Counted from the stretch's first letter, positions 7,743 to 15,460 are shown. The stretch is DNA of 26,310 nt from Parcubacteria group bacterium (GCA_943359555.1 CALRHW010000004.1:1-26310), one strand, 5' to 3'. Notes: generated by a model from the sequence alone, not told the origin. A program made the numbers and translations.

Positions 7743-9077
7743 TTATTGCAAAGATTTTGAAGCCTCAAACCTTTTTAAAATTTCCTTGAAAGTGCTTTCA
7801 TTGTCTACAATAAAAAGTGTTTTTTGATCAATAAATGAATACATCATGAGCGTGTCGCCTTGATTATTTTTTAGTACTCGTGTATCTTTGTTTTGCACAA
7901 TCACGTCTTCAAAACTTTTGAGAGGAGCGGTAATAAGTCCGCCACCACTTTCAGCATTTTCTGTAATCACCACATCTGTTTTGTTTATAAAAAGTTTTAA
8001 GTCGGCGTACATATTTTTTTCCCACGCGAGCATTCCCTCAAACGCTCTATCAAACGAATCAATCTGTATTATGAAAAATGCATAATTTTTATCTAGCGTA
8101 TATATTCCCGCAAACATTTTTTTACTAAACGCTCTCGTGAGTGATGTCGGAATGCGTGATGCAAAAGATTCAAAGAAAGTATTGGCACTTGTTTCTTCTG
8201 TTGTCACAGCCGTAACGCTGGTCGTGGTTGCGGTATTTGTAACTATTTTTATTTGTGTAATAGAATCTTTTGGATAATTATTATTTAAAAAAGCAGACAT
8301 TTTGTTTACCGTTTGTAAAATAGAAAGACCTCTCATGTCAAAATTGTTTTCTTGGTTACTTGGTAAAAAAGTACTTATGACAACTGGCTGTGTTTTTATA
8401 ACAGGACTTTCTGCTTTCAAAAAATATAACCAAACCAATACTCCAATACCAATAAAAATTAGGACGATACTTAATGCCGTAAACAAAGCGCTGTGAGAGT
8501 GATGTTCTTTTTGCGGTAAAAAATATTCTTTTCTCGGCGCTATCGCTGGCGGAACTATTGGATTTGAATGTAAAACATAAAAAGAGGTTTCTTTTGGTGC
8601 GACTTGCGCGACTTGCGCGACTGGTTCTGCTGGAGTTATTGTTGGTTCGTAAGTTTCGTAAGTTGGCGTTGTGTTTTGAGTAGATGCAAAAAGTTCCGAT
8701 TCTTTTTTTGCAAGCGAGCTCATTTCAGATGGAATAAAAATCGGTGTTGATACCTCCACTTTGGTCCGGATTAGATTTGAAGTAGGAATCGCCACAGACA
8801 AAGGTGTCGTTATCGGTTTAGAAAAATCAACACCGCCATTTTCAGCTTGAGACTTTGCTCTAGCTTCCGCTTCCACGCGTACTTCGTCCCTTCTTTTCTC
8901 AGCGAGATTTACAGAAGAAGCCGAGACCTGATTTGCGCGAATCATATCAGCTATATCTCTTTCGTATGTGCGAAGTGGCTTGAGGATAGCGTTCACTTCC
9001 TCCCTGCTTGTTGTTCCAGAAATATTCGGGTTGTTTGGTGTTGTCGCGTCTTGTGATGTTGGTAATTGCGGTTCCAT
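7743..9077 (-). CDS. Single-pass membrane protein with large extracytoplasmic domain, unknown
   Basis: 444 residues, not a family I recognise. Layout: a polar N-terminal part (1-95) with a helical stretch containing EKRRDEVRVEAEARAKSQ, a low-complexity Thr/Pro/Val linker (about 100-180), one clear transmembrane helix (about 201-223, LSIVLIFIGIGVLVWLYFL), and a folded-looking outer domain of about 220 residues. An arrangement with a cytoplasmic tail and extracytoplasmic domain suggests an envelope scaffold or sensor; this is inference. The linker contains a 9-bp tandem repeat (gcgacttgc, near 8600-8625). A perfect TATAAT (minus strand, 9087-9092) ends 9 nt before the ATG, so the mRNA may be leaderless or nearly so. 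Confidence 0.75.
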   Translation of the reverse strand: MEPQLPTSQDATTPNNPNISGTTSREEVNAILKPLRTYERDIADMIRANQVSASSVNLAEKRRDEVRVEAEARAKSQAENGGVDFSKPITTPLSVAIPTSNLIRTKVEVSTPIFIPSEMSSLAKKESELFASTQNTTPTYETYEPTITPAEPVAQVAQVAPKETSFYVLHSNPIVPPAIAPRKEYFLPQKEHHSHSALFTALSIVLIFIGIGVLVWLYFLKAESPVIKTQPVVISTFLPSNQENNFDMRGLSILQTVNKMSAFLNNNYPKDSITQIKIVTNTATTTSVTAVTTEETSANTFFESFASRIPTSLTRAFSKKMFAGIYTLDKNYAFFIIQIDSFDRAFEGMLAWEKNMYADLKLFINKTDVVITENAESGGGLITAPLKSFEDVIVQNKDTRVLKNNQGDTLMMYSFIDQKTLFIVDNESTFKEILKRFEASKSLQ

Positions 9078-9086
9078 ATTTACCTA

Positions 9087-9092
9087 ATTATA
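9087..9092 (-). promoter_or_regulatory. -10 element of the membrane-protein gene
   Basis: TATAAT on the minus strand ends 9 nt before the ATG at 9077. A start of transcription 7 nt downstream leaves a leader of about 2-3 nt. The -35 is weak (a TTATGT 18 bp upstream at best). Confidence 0.45.
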
Positions 9093-9144
9093 GCGGAAAA
9101 ATAACGGAAAACATAAACCGTCCACGAATCGTGCCAGTTTCAGT

Positions 9145-9687
9145 TTATTGTTCAGAAGAATTTTTACCAGGTGCACGCCCGTAATTCATTAAATATTTTC
9201 TCGGATTGTCGTCTAGGTTTATAAAGTCGTCGGCGGTTTCTATGAGTTTTGATGAAGAAGATTTTCCAAAAGCTACTACTTCTACTTGGCAACCTTCGTT
9301 TATTCTTAAATATTCAAGAAGCGGAATAAAATCTCCGTCGCCAGATACGATGACAACCGTGTCTAGTTTTGGTGCGAGCTGTATAGCGTCTACTGCGAGG
9401 CCCACGTCCCAATCTGCTTTTTTTGCACCGCCAGAAAATATCTGAAGGTTTTTTGTTTTTGTTTCAATGCCCACTTTTCCGAGTGCCTCAAAAAAACTTT
9501 TCTCTTCTCCGCTTTCTGTTGTGATCACATAAGCCACTGCACGGATGAGCTGTCGTCCTGCAAGCGCATCTTTTACTACTTGTCCAAAATTAACTCTCGC
9601 TTTATATAAATTTTTTGCACTGTGATATAGATTTTGTGTGTCTATAAAAATACCAACTCTCTGATTTTTGTGTTTGATTACTGTCAT
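9145..9687 (-). CDS. NYN-domain (LabA/DUF88-type) protein, putative RNase
   Basis: NYN domains are PIN-like metal-dependent nuclease folds, usually acting on RNA. The 180 residues carry the expected acidic positions: FIDTQNLYHS near the N-terminus (Asp 16), DWDVGLAVDAI in the middle (Asp 93, Asp 95 and Asp 100) and VSGDGDFIPLLEYL (Asp 116 and Asp 118). The C-terminal part ends in KLIETADDFINLD, also typical. The protein is essentially one domain and has no signal peptide, so it should be cytoplasmic. The substrate cannot be read from the sequence. It stands alone between the membrane protein and rpsO, with an AT-rich upstream region and no clear Shine-Dalgarno site. Confidence 0.88.
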   Translation of the reverse strand: MTVIKHKNQRVGIFIDTQNLYHSAKNLYKARVNFGQVVKDALAGRQLIRAVAYVITTESGEEKSFFEALGKVGIETKTKNLQIFSGGAKKADWDVGLAVDAIQLAPKLDTVVIVSGDGDFIPLLEYLRINEGCQVEVVAFGKSSSSKLIETADDFINLDDNPRKYLMNYGRAPGKNSSEQ

Positions 9688-9811
9688 ATAAAAATGTTAA
9701 ATAAATTATTAAAAAATCGCTAAACCCCCCGTTATTAAAAAATGTCACCGAAAACCGACCGAATGCTTAAAAAATGAAACCAAAATTGTGTCCACAAGTT
9801 TTCAAAGAACG

Positions 9812-9837
9812 AAAAAGCAACCAATCGGTCGCTTTTT
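9812..9837 (-). terminator. Rho-independent terminator of rpsO
   Basis: On the minus strand: agcgacc, loop gatt, ggttgct (one G-U pair), followed by T5. It begins about 10 bp after the rpsO stop. Confidence 0.75.
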
Positions 9838-9845
9838 CTAAACAA

Positions 9846-10118
9846 TTACGCCTTTTTCTTCATATCAAGCTTCTTCATTAGTGCGTTAAATCTTTTCGCA
9901 CTCTTTTTTTGAAGATACTTCATTTGAGTTTGTCGGTCGGCTACCATTTGGAGAAGTCCACGTCTTGAGTGGATGTCTTTTGTGTTTTTCTTCAAGTGAG
10001 CAGCCAATGCCTCTATTCTTTTACTCAAAAGGGCGATCTGCACCTCAGGAGAACCAGTGTCCACGTCGTGGATTTTGGCTTCCGATATCACTTTTTGTTT
10101 CTTTGTCTTTGTAAGCAT
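9846..10118 (-). CDS. rpsO: 30S ribosomal protein S15
   Basis: S15 binds the three-way junction of helices 20-22 of 16S rRNA and nucleates the platform of the small subunit. The 90-residue length and the signature are standard: DTGSPEVQIALLSKRI (20-35) and HSRRGLLQMVADRQTQMKYLQ (50-70), with a Lys-rich tail. No Shine-Dalgarno sequence precedes the ATG. The gene is monocistronic here: a terminator follows directly and a candidate independent RNA gene ends 68 bp upstream. If that RNA is really a leader, it could be an S15 autoregulatory element, since rpsO leaders are known to bind their own product. Confidence 0.97.
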   Translation of the reverse strand: MLTKTKKQKVISEAKIHDVDTGSPEVQIALLSKRIEALAAHLKKNTKDIHSRRGLLQMVADRQTQMKYLQKKSAKRFNALMKKLDMKKKA

Positions 10119-10186
10119 TGTGAGTACAAATTAGCATAAATAGGGTAATTTTGCAAGTAATTGGGTGATTGTTTGGAATTTTGGGC

Positions 10187-10407
10187 AAAAAAAAGTCCCC
10201 CAACAAAACGCACGTTGGGGGACCTGGCTCTACGTGACCTCTGTCGCCTTGTCCAGTCCAGGCCACTAAACTGGGACGTTTGCCATTGTTAGGTCATCTT
10301 GCTGTGGTAGGCAAATTTACCACACAACCTTGCTAGTCTATTTCTTGGGTGTCACAATTTTGTGCGTGACCCAAGCTGTCAGAGATTCCAACCAGCAGAA
10401 ACCCCTC
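10187..10407 (-). ncRNA. Candidate structured non-coding RNA (about 221 nt) upstream of rpsO
   Basis: On the minus strand there is a good promoter (-35 TTGACA at 10438-10443, 17 bp, -10 TATCGT at 10415-10420), a likely start at G10407, and a very strong terminator: a 10-bp perfect stem (10214-10223 with 10195-10204), 9-nt loop, then T8 (10194-10187). Between them lies more G and C than in the neighbouring intergenic DNA, no convincing ORF, and several hairpins. One is a cttgggt/acccaag stem with an inner cac/gtg pair, and another is a perfect tgtggta/taccaca stem. It does not match what I know of tmRNA, RNase P, 4.5S/SRP or 6S RNA. The alternative is a riboswitch-like leader with attenuation of rpsO. 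Confidence 0.6.
10195..10223 (-). terminator. Strong intrinsic terminator of the candidate ncRNA
   Basis: gtcccccaac/gttgggggac is a perfect 10-bp stem with a 9-nt loop, followed on the minus strand by eight T (10194-10187). It lies between fic and rpsO, so it would also separate those two genes. Confidence 0.88.
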
Positions 10408-10414
10408 AAAAATA

Positions 10415-10443
10415 ACGATAACATTGTATCGTTTTCTTGTCAA
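10415..10443 (-). promoter_or_regulatory. Promoter of the candidate ncRNA
   Basis: TTGACA (10438-10443), 17-bp spacer, TATCGT (10415-10420), all on the minus strand and located just after the 3' end of fic (the stop begins at 10469 on the plus-strand numbering). Confidence 0.6.
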
Positions 10444-10468
10444 TCTTTTTGCACGAGATTCTTGAATT

Positions 10469-11365
10469 TTATTCACCATGACCGCGCAATAAGTCCTCTC
10501 CAATCTTCCAGACACCCTTCTCTAAAAAGGCCTCAATGGTTTGACGACCTGCCTTATTGATCAAGTTGGAATGAGATATTTTATTCTTCTTAGCGTAATC
10601 AGAAAGAGTAACAATTTTTTTACCCTCTAGATAAGCCAATCTTTTGTGATAACTGTTAGTAAGTGCTTTAGCAACAATCCCTTCCATTATCACAGTAGCA
10701 CCTTTCTCATCAAATTCTTTGAAGGCGTCGTAGTATTTCTTTCTATCAGTAAATTTGATGTTGATTGGCACAAAACCTTCGCGGATCAACTGATAGTTAT
10801 TTATGACACGACCAATACGACCGTTTCCATCATTAAATGGGTGGAGATATTCAAAAGCGAGGTGTAATCGAGCAATACGTTTTATGATGTTTTCATGACT
10901 CATAGCATTATATTCTGAAAACATCTTCTGAATACTTGAGTCAATTTCTTGAGCAGATGGAGCAATATGACTGCCGACACGAACACGCTCGTCGCCAGCA
11001 CGAAATCTTCCCGCAATCTCGTCACGAATATTTGACATCAGCATTTTATGAAGTGACAAAATAACATCAGGACCCAGCTCCTGTTCTTTAGATCTTTTAT
11101 CAATATATGAGACAACGCGAGCAAGATTTTTTGCCTCAAATAATTCTCTTTCAGTAATATAGCGATTTAGATCAATCTGAAGGAGAATCTTCTCGGTTTC
11201 TTCAAGAGACAAGGTGCTGTTTTCAATTGCGTTAGAGTTGTATACATGGTCCGCAGTTTCTGCTTCGCTAATAAGCTTAATCAAGGACTCTTTTCCAATA
11301 GATGCTTTGTAATATCTTCCCCTAAGTGCATTGATTTTATTAAAAACTGTAGCTGTTTTTACCAT
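10469..11365 (-). CDS. Fic-domain protein AMP-transferase (class II)
   Basis: Fic enzymes usually transfer AMP from ATP to Ser/Thr/Tyr of a target protein. The catalytic motif HPFNDGNGRIGR is intact (175-186). The N-terminal inhibitory motif (S/T)xxxE(G/N) is present as SNAIEN (44-49), so the autoinhibitory helix is part of the same chain and no separate antitoxin is needed. The C-terminal 50 residues (LSDYAKKNKISHSNLIN) look like a winged-helix or HTH region, as in many stand-alone Fic proteins. The target is unknown. The promoter is strong and overlaps an inverted repeat (11385-11417), so self-repression is plausible. The gene is flanked by intergenic regions and looks like a solitary accessory unit. 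Confidence 0.92.
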   Translation of the reverse strand: MVKTATVFNKINALRGRYYKASIGKESLIKLISEAETADHVYNSNAIENSTLSLEETEKILLQIDLNRYITERELFEAKNLARVVSYIDKRSKEQELGPDVILSLHKMLMSNIRDEIAGRFRAGDERVRVGSHIAPSAQEIDSSIQKMFSEYNAMSHENIIKRIARLHLAFEYLHPFNDGNGRIGRVINNYQLIREGFVPINIKFTDRKKYYDAFKEFDEKGATVIMEGIVAKALTNSYHKRLAYLEGKKIVTLSDYAKKNKISHSNLINKAGRQTIEAFLEKGVWKIGEDLLRGHGE

Positions 11366-11374
11366 ATAGCTTCA

Positions 11375-11417
11375 AGTATAGTGATTTTCACGACTTTGTC
11401 AATCAAAACCGTGAAAA
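11375..11417 (-). promoter_or_regulatory. fic promoter with operator-like inverted repeat
   Basis: Minus strand: TTGACA (11397-11402), 16-bp spacer, TATACT (11375-11380). The start of transcription would fall about 3 nt before the ATG at 11365. Perfect 8-bp inverted arms ttttcacg (11385-11392) and cgtgaaaa (11410-11417) bracket the -35, and a third half-site tttcacg lies at 11437-11443. The arrangement suggests repressor binding across the -35. Confidence 0.65.
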
Positions 11418-11454
11418 TATGGATAAAACCATGATATTTCACGATTAGGTGTCC

Positions 11455-11483
11455 TTTTATAGCTTTGATTATGCTACTATAAT
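11455..11483 (+). promoter_or_regulatory. Promoter of the Xer recombinase gene
   Basis: A perfect TATAAT at 11478-11483 and a weak -35 (ttttat, 11455-11460) at 17 bp. Transcription would start near 11490, so the ATG at 11500 is the right start and the GTG at 11449 cannot be used from this promoter. Confidence 0.5.
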
Positions 11484-11499
11484 ATCAACGTCGCAAAAT

Positions 11500-12516
11500 A
11501 TGAACACCCCCATTTCACAATTTCAGCGCGAGTTTCTTGAGTATTTGGAGATTGAAAAAGGCCGAAGTCTCAAGACCATCGCCAATTACGAGCATTATTT
11601 GGACCGATTTTTTGAATTTTCCAAAGTCACGTCGCCCGAGCAAATCAACGATTCTGTTTTGCGTGAGTATCGTCTTTGGCTCAATCGCCAAAAATCCGGC
11701 ACCCGCACTCCGGGCTTGCAAGGCACGGCAGAAAGTTTAAAAAAACGGACGCAAAATTATTATCTGATTGCCCTGCGTTCTTTTTTGAAATATTTGGCAC
11801 GAAGACACGTGGCTTCTTTGCATCCAGACCAAATAGAGCTCGCAAAAGTCGCCGAGCGTCAGATAGATCTTATTTCCCGCGCTGAGCTTGACCGACTCAT
11901 AAGCGCACCTGCGGGCGACGATGTGCGTGCACTGCGCGACAAAGCTATTATTGAACTTTTATTTTCCACAGGCTTGCGCGTGTCGGAACTTTGTTCTCTT
12001 ACGCGTGATTTGGATCTCGGTTCTGATGAATTTTCTATTCGTGGCAAAGGTGAAAAAGTGCGCGTCGTGTTTTTGTCGCCAAACGCAAAAGATGCTTTGA
12101 AAAAATATCTCGCGAAACGAAAAGATATGGACGAAGCACTTTTTGTGCAGTTTAAGGCGGTGCCGAAAGAAGCGAAAAAGGGGGCAAAAAATGAAGACGA
12201 CAGTGACAAAAAAGCCAGTAAGACTAGCGCAAAAACCCACAGTAATAAGGCTCTTTTGGGTAACTCCGCCATCACTCCCCGTTCTGTGGAGCGACTTGTA
12301 AAATATTATGCGATAAAAGCTGGCATCACAAAAAAAGTTACTCCGCACGTGATTCGTCATAGTTTTGCTACAGATTTATTACAGAACGGCGCGGATTTGC
12401 GCTCGGTGCAAATGTTGCTAGGTCACGCCAATATCGGCACGACACAAATTTACACACACGTCACAGATAAACAACTCGGTGAGGTTCATAAAAAGTTTCA
12501 TAATAAACAAAAATGA
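11500..12516 (+). CDS. xerC: Tyrosine recombinase XerC/XerD-like
   Basis: Site-specific recombinase of the Xer family, expected to resolve chromosome dimers at a dif site. From the ATG at 11500 it has 338 residues: an N-terminal SAM-like core-binding domain (about 5-105) and the catalytic domain. The active-site set is complete: Arg160 (TGLRVSEL), Lys183 (RGKGEK), His283 and Arg286 (HVIRHSF), His309 (LLGHANI) and Tyr318 (IYTHV). A Lys/Ser-rich insert (about 223-252, KKGAKNEDDSDKKAS) sits between the Lys and the HxxR box, making the protein longer than the usual ~300. An in-frame GTG at 11449 lies upstream of the promoter and is rejected. The stop overlaps the next start (ATGA). Confidence 0.93.
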   Translation: MNTPISQFQREFLEYLEIEKGRSLKTIANYEHYLDRFFEFSKVTSPEQINDSVLREYRLWLNRQKSGTRTPGLQGTAESLKKRTQNYYLIALRSFLKYLARRHVASLHPDQIELAKVAERQIDLISRAELDRLISAPAGDDVRALRDKAIIELLFSTGLRVSELCSLTRDLDLGSDEFSIRGKGEKVRVVFLSPNAKDALKKYLAKRKDMDEALFVQFKAVPKEAKKGAKNEDDSDKKASKTSAKTHSNKALLGNSAITPRSVERLVKYYAIKAGITKKVTPHVIRHSFATDLLQNGADLRSVQMLLGHANIGTTQIYTHVTDKQLGEVHKKFHNKQK

Positions 12517-13292
12517 AAAATCTAAAAATAATTTCTTGGAATGTAAACGGAATTCGTGCTTTCTATAAAAAAGGTCAATTTGATTGGCTTGTAAATGAAA
12601 ACGCCGATATTTTTTGTTTGCAAGAAACAAAAGCAACTCCAGATCAGCTCACGTCAGAGATTTTGGCGCCAAAAGGTTATCATTCTTTTTTTGATTTTCC
12701 GAAAGAAAAAAAGGGTTACAGTGGGGTCGCGATTTACAGTAAAGTGAAGCCAAATAAGGTGGAATATGTGATGGGTGTGCCCGTTTTGGATAACGAGGGC
12801 AGGCTTGTGTCGGCGTATTTTGATGATTTTGTGCTGGTAAATGTGTACTTTCCAAACGGCGGTGGCGGACCAGTACGCCTAAAATACAAACTAGATTTTT
12901 ATAAAGAATTTTTGGCGTATGTAGATAAATTGCGCAAAGCGGGTCATCGCGTGATTTTTTGTGGAGATATAAATACCGCACATACAGAAATAGATTTGGC
13001 ACGACCAAAAGCAAACAAAGAAAATACTGGATTTTTGCCGATTGAAAGAAAATGGATTGATAAAGTGATTGAACACGGATACGTTGACATTTTTAGATAT
13101 TTGTATCCGAATAAAAAAGATGCTTATAGTTATTGGGATATGAAAACATTCGCGCGTGAAAGAAATGTGGGTTGGCGAATAGATTATTTTTTTGTTTCCG
13201 AAGATTTGATGCCAAAAGTTCAGTCAATGGAGATGCTAGATAAAGTTACTGGTTCAGACCATTGCCCAATAGTCCTGTATTTAAAGCCATAG
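12513..13292 (+). CDS. xth: Exodeoxyribonuclease III / AP endonuclease
   Basis: Class II AP endonuclease of the exonuclease III family, which cuts 5' of abasic sites in base-excision repair. Visible motifs: ISWNVNGIRA (8-17), LQETKA (36-41), the GDINTAHTEIDLARP catalytic segment (about 151-165), WRIDYFFVS (about 221-229) and GSDHCPIVL (about 248-256). The 259-residue length is standard. It overlaps the xerC stop by four bases and is almost certainly translationally coupled to it. No own Shine-Dalgarno site is seen. A terminator lies about 270 bp downstream. Confidence 0.95.
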   Translation: MKNLKIISWNVNGIRAFYKKGQFDWLVNENADIFCLQETKATPDQLTSEILAPKGYHSFFDFPKEKKGYSGVAIYSKVKPNKVEYVMGVPVLDNEGRLVSAYFDDFVLVNVYFPNGGGGPVRLKYKLDFYKEFLAYVDKLRKAGHRVIFCGDINTAHTEIDLARPKANKENTGFLPIERKWIDKVIEHGYVDIFRYLYPNKKDAYSYWDMKTFARERNVGWRIDYFFVSEDLMPKVQSMEMLDKVTGSDHCPIVLYLKP

Positions 13293-13318
13293 ATTGGCAC
13301 GTCTTTTATAAAGGACAG

Positions 13319-13327
13319 TTATCCACA
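13319..13327 (+). other. DnaA box, exact consensus
   Basis: TTATCCACA. It is directly preceded by tataaaggacag (13307-13318), a word also found at the other DnaA-box locus (15788-15799). A weaker box (ATATCCACA) lies at 13495-13503 in the same intergenic region. A perfect 9-mer is expected about 0.2 times in a window of this size on both strands. Confidence 0.5.
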
Positions 13328-13372
13328 GTATACATTGCACGAAATGTCTTTTATGTGTGCTATACTTTTTCT

Positions 13373-13604
13373 CAGAACGAAGTAAGTCTTTTAGCGATTC
13401 TTTTCGCGACACATAAAGGACACACTTCCTTTGTACTTTCCGAGGTAGGCCACCTCAGTAAGATCGTTTGGTACTTAATAGTCACTGAAAATATATATCC
13501 ACACTCCACAATAAGTAAAAGGATATTGCTTCACATTATTAAATTCTGAGCGCATTCTTTCAACCGCTCAAGCATTCACGAGGATTGCGATTGAGCGGTT
13601 TTTT
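13373..13604 (+). ncRNA. Possible short transcript in a 399-bp intergenic region
   Basis: The stretch 13293-13691 has no convincing gene. An extended -10 (TGcTATACT, 13358-13366) could start a transcript near 13373 that ends at the intrinsic terminator at 13562-13604. Between them are small hairpins (aaagga/tccttt near 13415-13432, gaggt/acctc near 13442-13456). An overlapping 95-codon ORF from 13262 starts inside xth and has no recognisable features. Evidence for an RNA gene is only the promoter-like and terminator-like ends. Confidence 0.3.
13562..13604 (+). terminator. Intrinsic terminator after xerC-xth
   Basis: Perfect 10-bp stem aaccgctcaa (13562-13571) and ttgagcggtt (13591-13600), 19-nt loop, followed by a T-run (13599-13604). 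Confidence 0.8.
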
Positions 13605-13687
13605 ATTGTCTGAAAAATTAGGAAATGCTCTTGAGCGGGTTAGCGAAGCGCTTTAGCAAAAGATTATTTCCTAATTTTTCAGACAAT
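13605..13687. repeat. 22-bp perfect inverted repeat next to the cca stop
   Basis: Arms 13605-13626 and 13666-13687 are exact reverse complements (attgtctgaaaaattagg plus aaat). The 39-bp loop is richer in G+C and includes agcgaagcgct. It abuts the end of cca (stop at 13692) and the xth terminator, so it may stop or stabilise the cca transcript. No T-run follows on the minus strand. Confidence 0.78.
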
Positions 13688-13691
13688 GAAA

Positions 13692-15260
13692 CTACTTCAC
13701 GTGATACTTGCCTCGTATTTCTTTCAACACTTTTTCATCTTCAAGCTCCTTTTTTTGCTTACCCTCGTCACCGATTTTTTTAAGTTCAATTTCAGAAAGT
13801 TTCGCGAGTTCGCGCGCTTTTTCGCTCAAATATTCCAGCGTATTTAGCTTTGGATCTTCCAGCACTTCTTCCAATAAAGCGTGTAAAATATGGCCTATTT
13901 TAGGCCCAGCAGGGATTTTTGCGCTCTCCATTATTCCCTTTCCATCTATCGCAAGCATCCCCACAGACACAGGGTCGCGCATTACTTCTTCCACCATTGA
14001 TTTGTATTTTCGGAGGCGGTAAGGGTTCTCTTTTGGGCGTCCTGTACCGATACGATCACAGACTCTCAGGTTCATGAGATCCCACACATTTTCTTTCCCA
14101 ACTTTACTTATGAGTCGTCGCACCGCAGATAAAGTTATTTGTTCTGTGTCAGAAAAAAACATGTGCCATCGCACAAGCTTGGTTACAGTCTCGCTTAAAT
14201 CTTTTGGAAATCGTAAGTCGCGCATTATTTTATCTGTCATTCGCGCGCCAACAACTTCGTGTCCATAAAAAGTCCAATCATTTTTTACAGCATCGCGTCT
14301 GCGAGTTTTCGGTTTTCCAATGTCATGAAAAAGTGCAGACAGCCGAATGTGTAAAGGCCACTTTTTGTCCGCAGAGTGTTGCAGGGTTTTCATGAGATGA
14401 GTCCAAACATCAAAAGAGTGTGCTTGATTTTGTCCTATACCCAGAGCTTGCTCTAGTTCAGGGACAATATATTTCAAAATACCTAGCTTTTGAGCCATTT
14501 CTATGCCCAAAGCAGGTGTATCTGAAAGAATAATTTTTACAAACTCGTCCCTAATGCGTTCTTTAGCTATTTTATCCAGTATATGAGCCATTTTTTTGAT
14601 AGCTTCTTCTGTGGAGGATTCAATTTTAAAGCTCAACTCAGCGTAAAATCTCACCGCGCGCATAATACGTAGACCGTCTTCTTGGAATCTTTCCTCTGGT
14701 GCGCCAACGGTGCGTATAGTTTTAGCTAAAATGTCCTTTAAGCCACCATAAGGATCTACTACTTCCCCTTTTGAATCTAGCGCGATAGCGTTTATAGTAA
14801 AATCTCGTCTTTGTAAATCGTCTTTTAAATTTTTACTAAATGTAACAGAGTCTGGATGACGGTTATCAGAATAATTTGCTTCAAAACGGTAAGGTGTAAC
14901 TTCAACGACTTTTAATGTTTCGTCAACTTGCATCGACGCTTCTTTTGTTGATTCTGTTACCGTTTTTGTCTCCTCATTTACCACGCCGACAGTGCCATAA
15001 TTATTTTCATAAAAAGTCTTTGGGAAAAGGGTGATTATTTGCTCTGGAATGGCGTTTGTCGTTACATCCCAGTCTTTTGGGGTTTTGCCCAATATGAGAT
15101 CGCGCACGCACCCACCAACCAAATAGGCCTCAAAACCCGCCTTTTCTAGGGCTGTTGTGACTGCGCGTATCTCTTTTGGAATTTCAAATTTAAAAACCAC
15201 AGGCAAGTTGGTCGGTTCAGGAGTGTTTTTTATTTTGTTGTTTTTCGGCGTCTTTTTCAT
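13692..15260 (-). CDS. cca: CCA tRNA nucleotidyltransferase with HD domain
   Basis: Adds or repairs the 3'-CCA of tRNAs from CTP and ATP without a template. The class II nucleotidyltransferase head is clear: YLVGGCVRDLILGKTPKDWDVTT (about 46-68) with the DxD metal site, and RRDFTINAIAL (about 151-161). The RNA-binding domain follows (EERFQEDGLRIMRAVRFYAEL), and an HD domain carries SALFHDIGKPKTRRRD (about 310-325). A short extra segment (about 95-115, TVTESTKEASMQVDETLK) interrupts the head. At 522 residues it is longer than the minimal enzyme because of the HD domain and a Lys/Glu-rich tail. It is divergent from tRNA-Arg, and the promoters overlap. Confidence 0.95.
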   Translation of the reverse strand: MKKTPKNNKIKNTPEPTNLPVVFKFEIPKEIRAVTTALEKAGFEAYLVGGCVRDLILGKTPKDWDVTTNAIPEQIITLFPKTFYENNYGTVGVVNEETKTVTESTKEASMQVDETLKVVEVTPYRFEANYSDNRHPDSVTFSKNLKDDLQRRDFTINAIALDSKGEVVDPYGGLKDILAKTIRTVGAPEERFQEDGLRIMRAVRFYAELSFKIESSTEEAIKKMAHILDKIAKERIRDEFVKIILSDTPALGIEMAQKLGILKYIVPELEQALGIGQNQAHSFDVWTHLMKTLQHSADKKWPLHIRLSALFHDIGKPKTRRRDAVKNDWTFYGHEVVGARMTDKIMRDLRFPKDLSETVTKLVRWHMFFSDTEQITLSAVRRLISKVGKENVWDLMNLRVCDRIGTGRPKENPYRLRKYKSMVEEVMRDPVSVGMLAIDGKGIMESAKIPAGPKIGHILHALLEEVLEDPKLNTLEYLSEKARELAKLSEIELKKIGDEGKQKKELEDEKVLKEIRGKYHVK

Positions 15261-15285
15261 TGTGGTGTCAATAAAGCACCTCTAA

Positions 15286-15328
15286 ATTGTAGCCCAGCTT
15301 TTGATTTTTAGCCAATTTAAGGTATTAT
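15286..15328. promoter_or_regulatory. Overlapping divergent promoters of cca and tRNA-Arg
   Basis: Minus strand, toward cca: TTGGCT (15310-15315), 18 bp, TACAAT (15286-15291), giving a leader of about 18 nt. Plus strand, toward tRNA-Arg: TTGATT (15301-15306), 16 bp, TATTAT (15323-15328), start near 15335. The two -35 regions interleave, so RNA polymerase should occupy only one at a time. Confidence 0.55.
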
Positions 15329-15385
15329 GGTCTTTGTTTACGTTTCTTGTTTTCCCCATCTGGTTTTACTGTTTTAGTTCTCTTT

Positions 15386-15460
15386 GCTCTCGTAGTGAAA
15401 TGGATATCATACCGGTCTTCGGAACCGTTGTTGGGGGTTCGAATCCCTCCGAGAGCACCA
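15386..15460 (+). tRNA. tRNA-Arg(UCG), CCA encoded
   Basis: Acceptor arms GCTCTCG and CGAGAGC pair fully. The D arm, anticodon stem CGGT/ACCG with loop CTTCGGA (anticodon TCG) and T arm GGGGG-TTCGAAT-CCCTC are all present. The 3' CCA is encoded at 15458-15460, unlike the other three tRNAs here. Confidence 0.93.

Noticed and set aside
8590..8630. Short tandem repeat gcgacttgc
   Set aside because: Only about two and a half units, fully inside a low-complexity coding linker; no separate meaning.
10045..10266. 73-codon minus-strand ORF overlapping rpsO and the ncRNA terminator
   Set aside because: Runs through a strong hairpin terminator into rpsO in another frame.
11449..11499. Upstream GTG start for xerC adding 17 residues
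   Set aside because: The xerC -10 box lies inside this extension, and Xer proteins start close to the ATG at 11500.
13262..13549. 95-codon plus-strand ORF after xth
   Set aside because: Starts inside xth, has no recognisable features and spans promoter-like and DnaA-box sequences.
13693..13708. Further parS-like core TTCACGTGA at the end of cca
   Set aside because: Only 12 of 16 consensus positions and inside the cca coding end; too weak to count with the yraN cluster.
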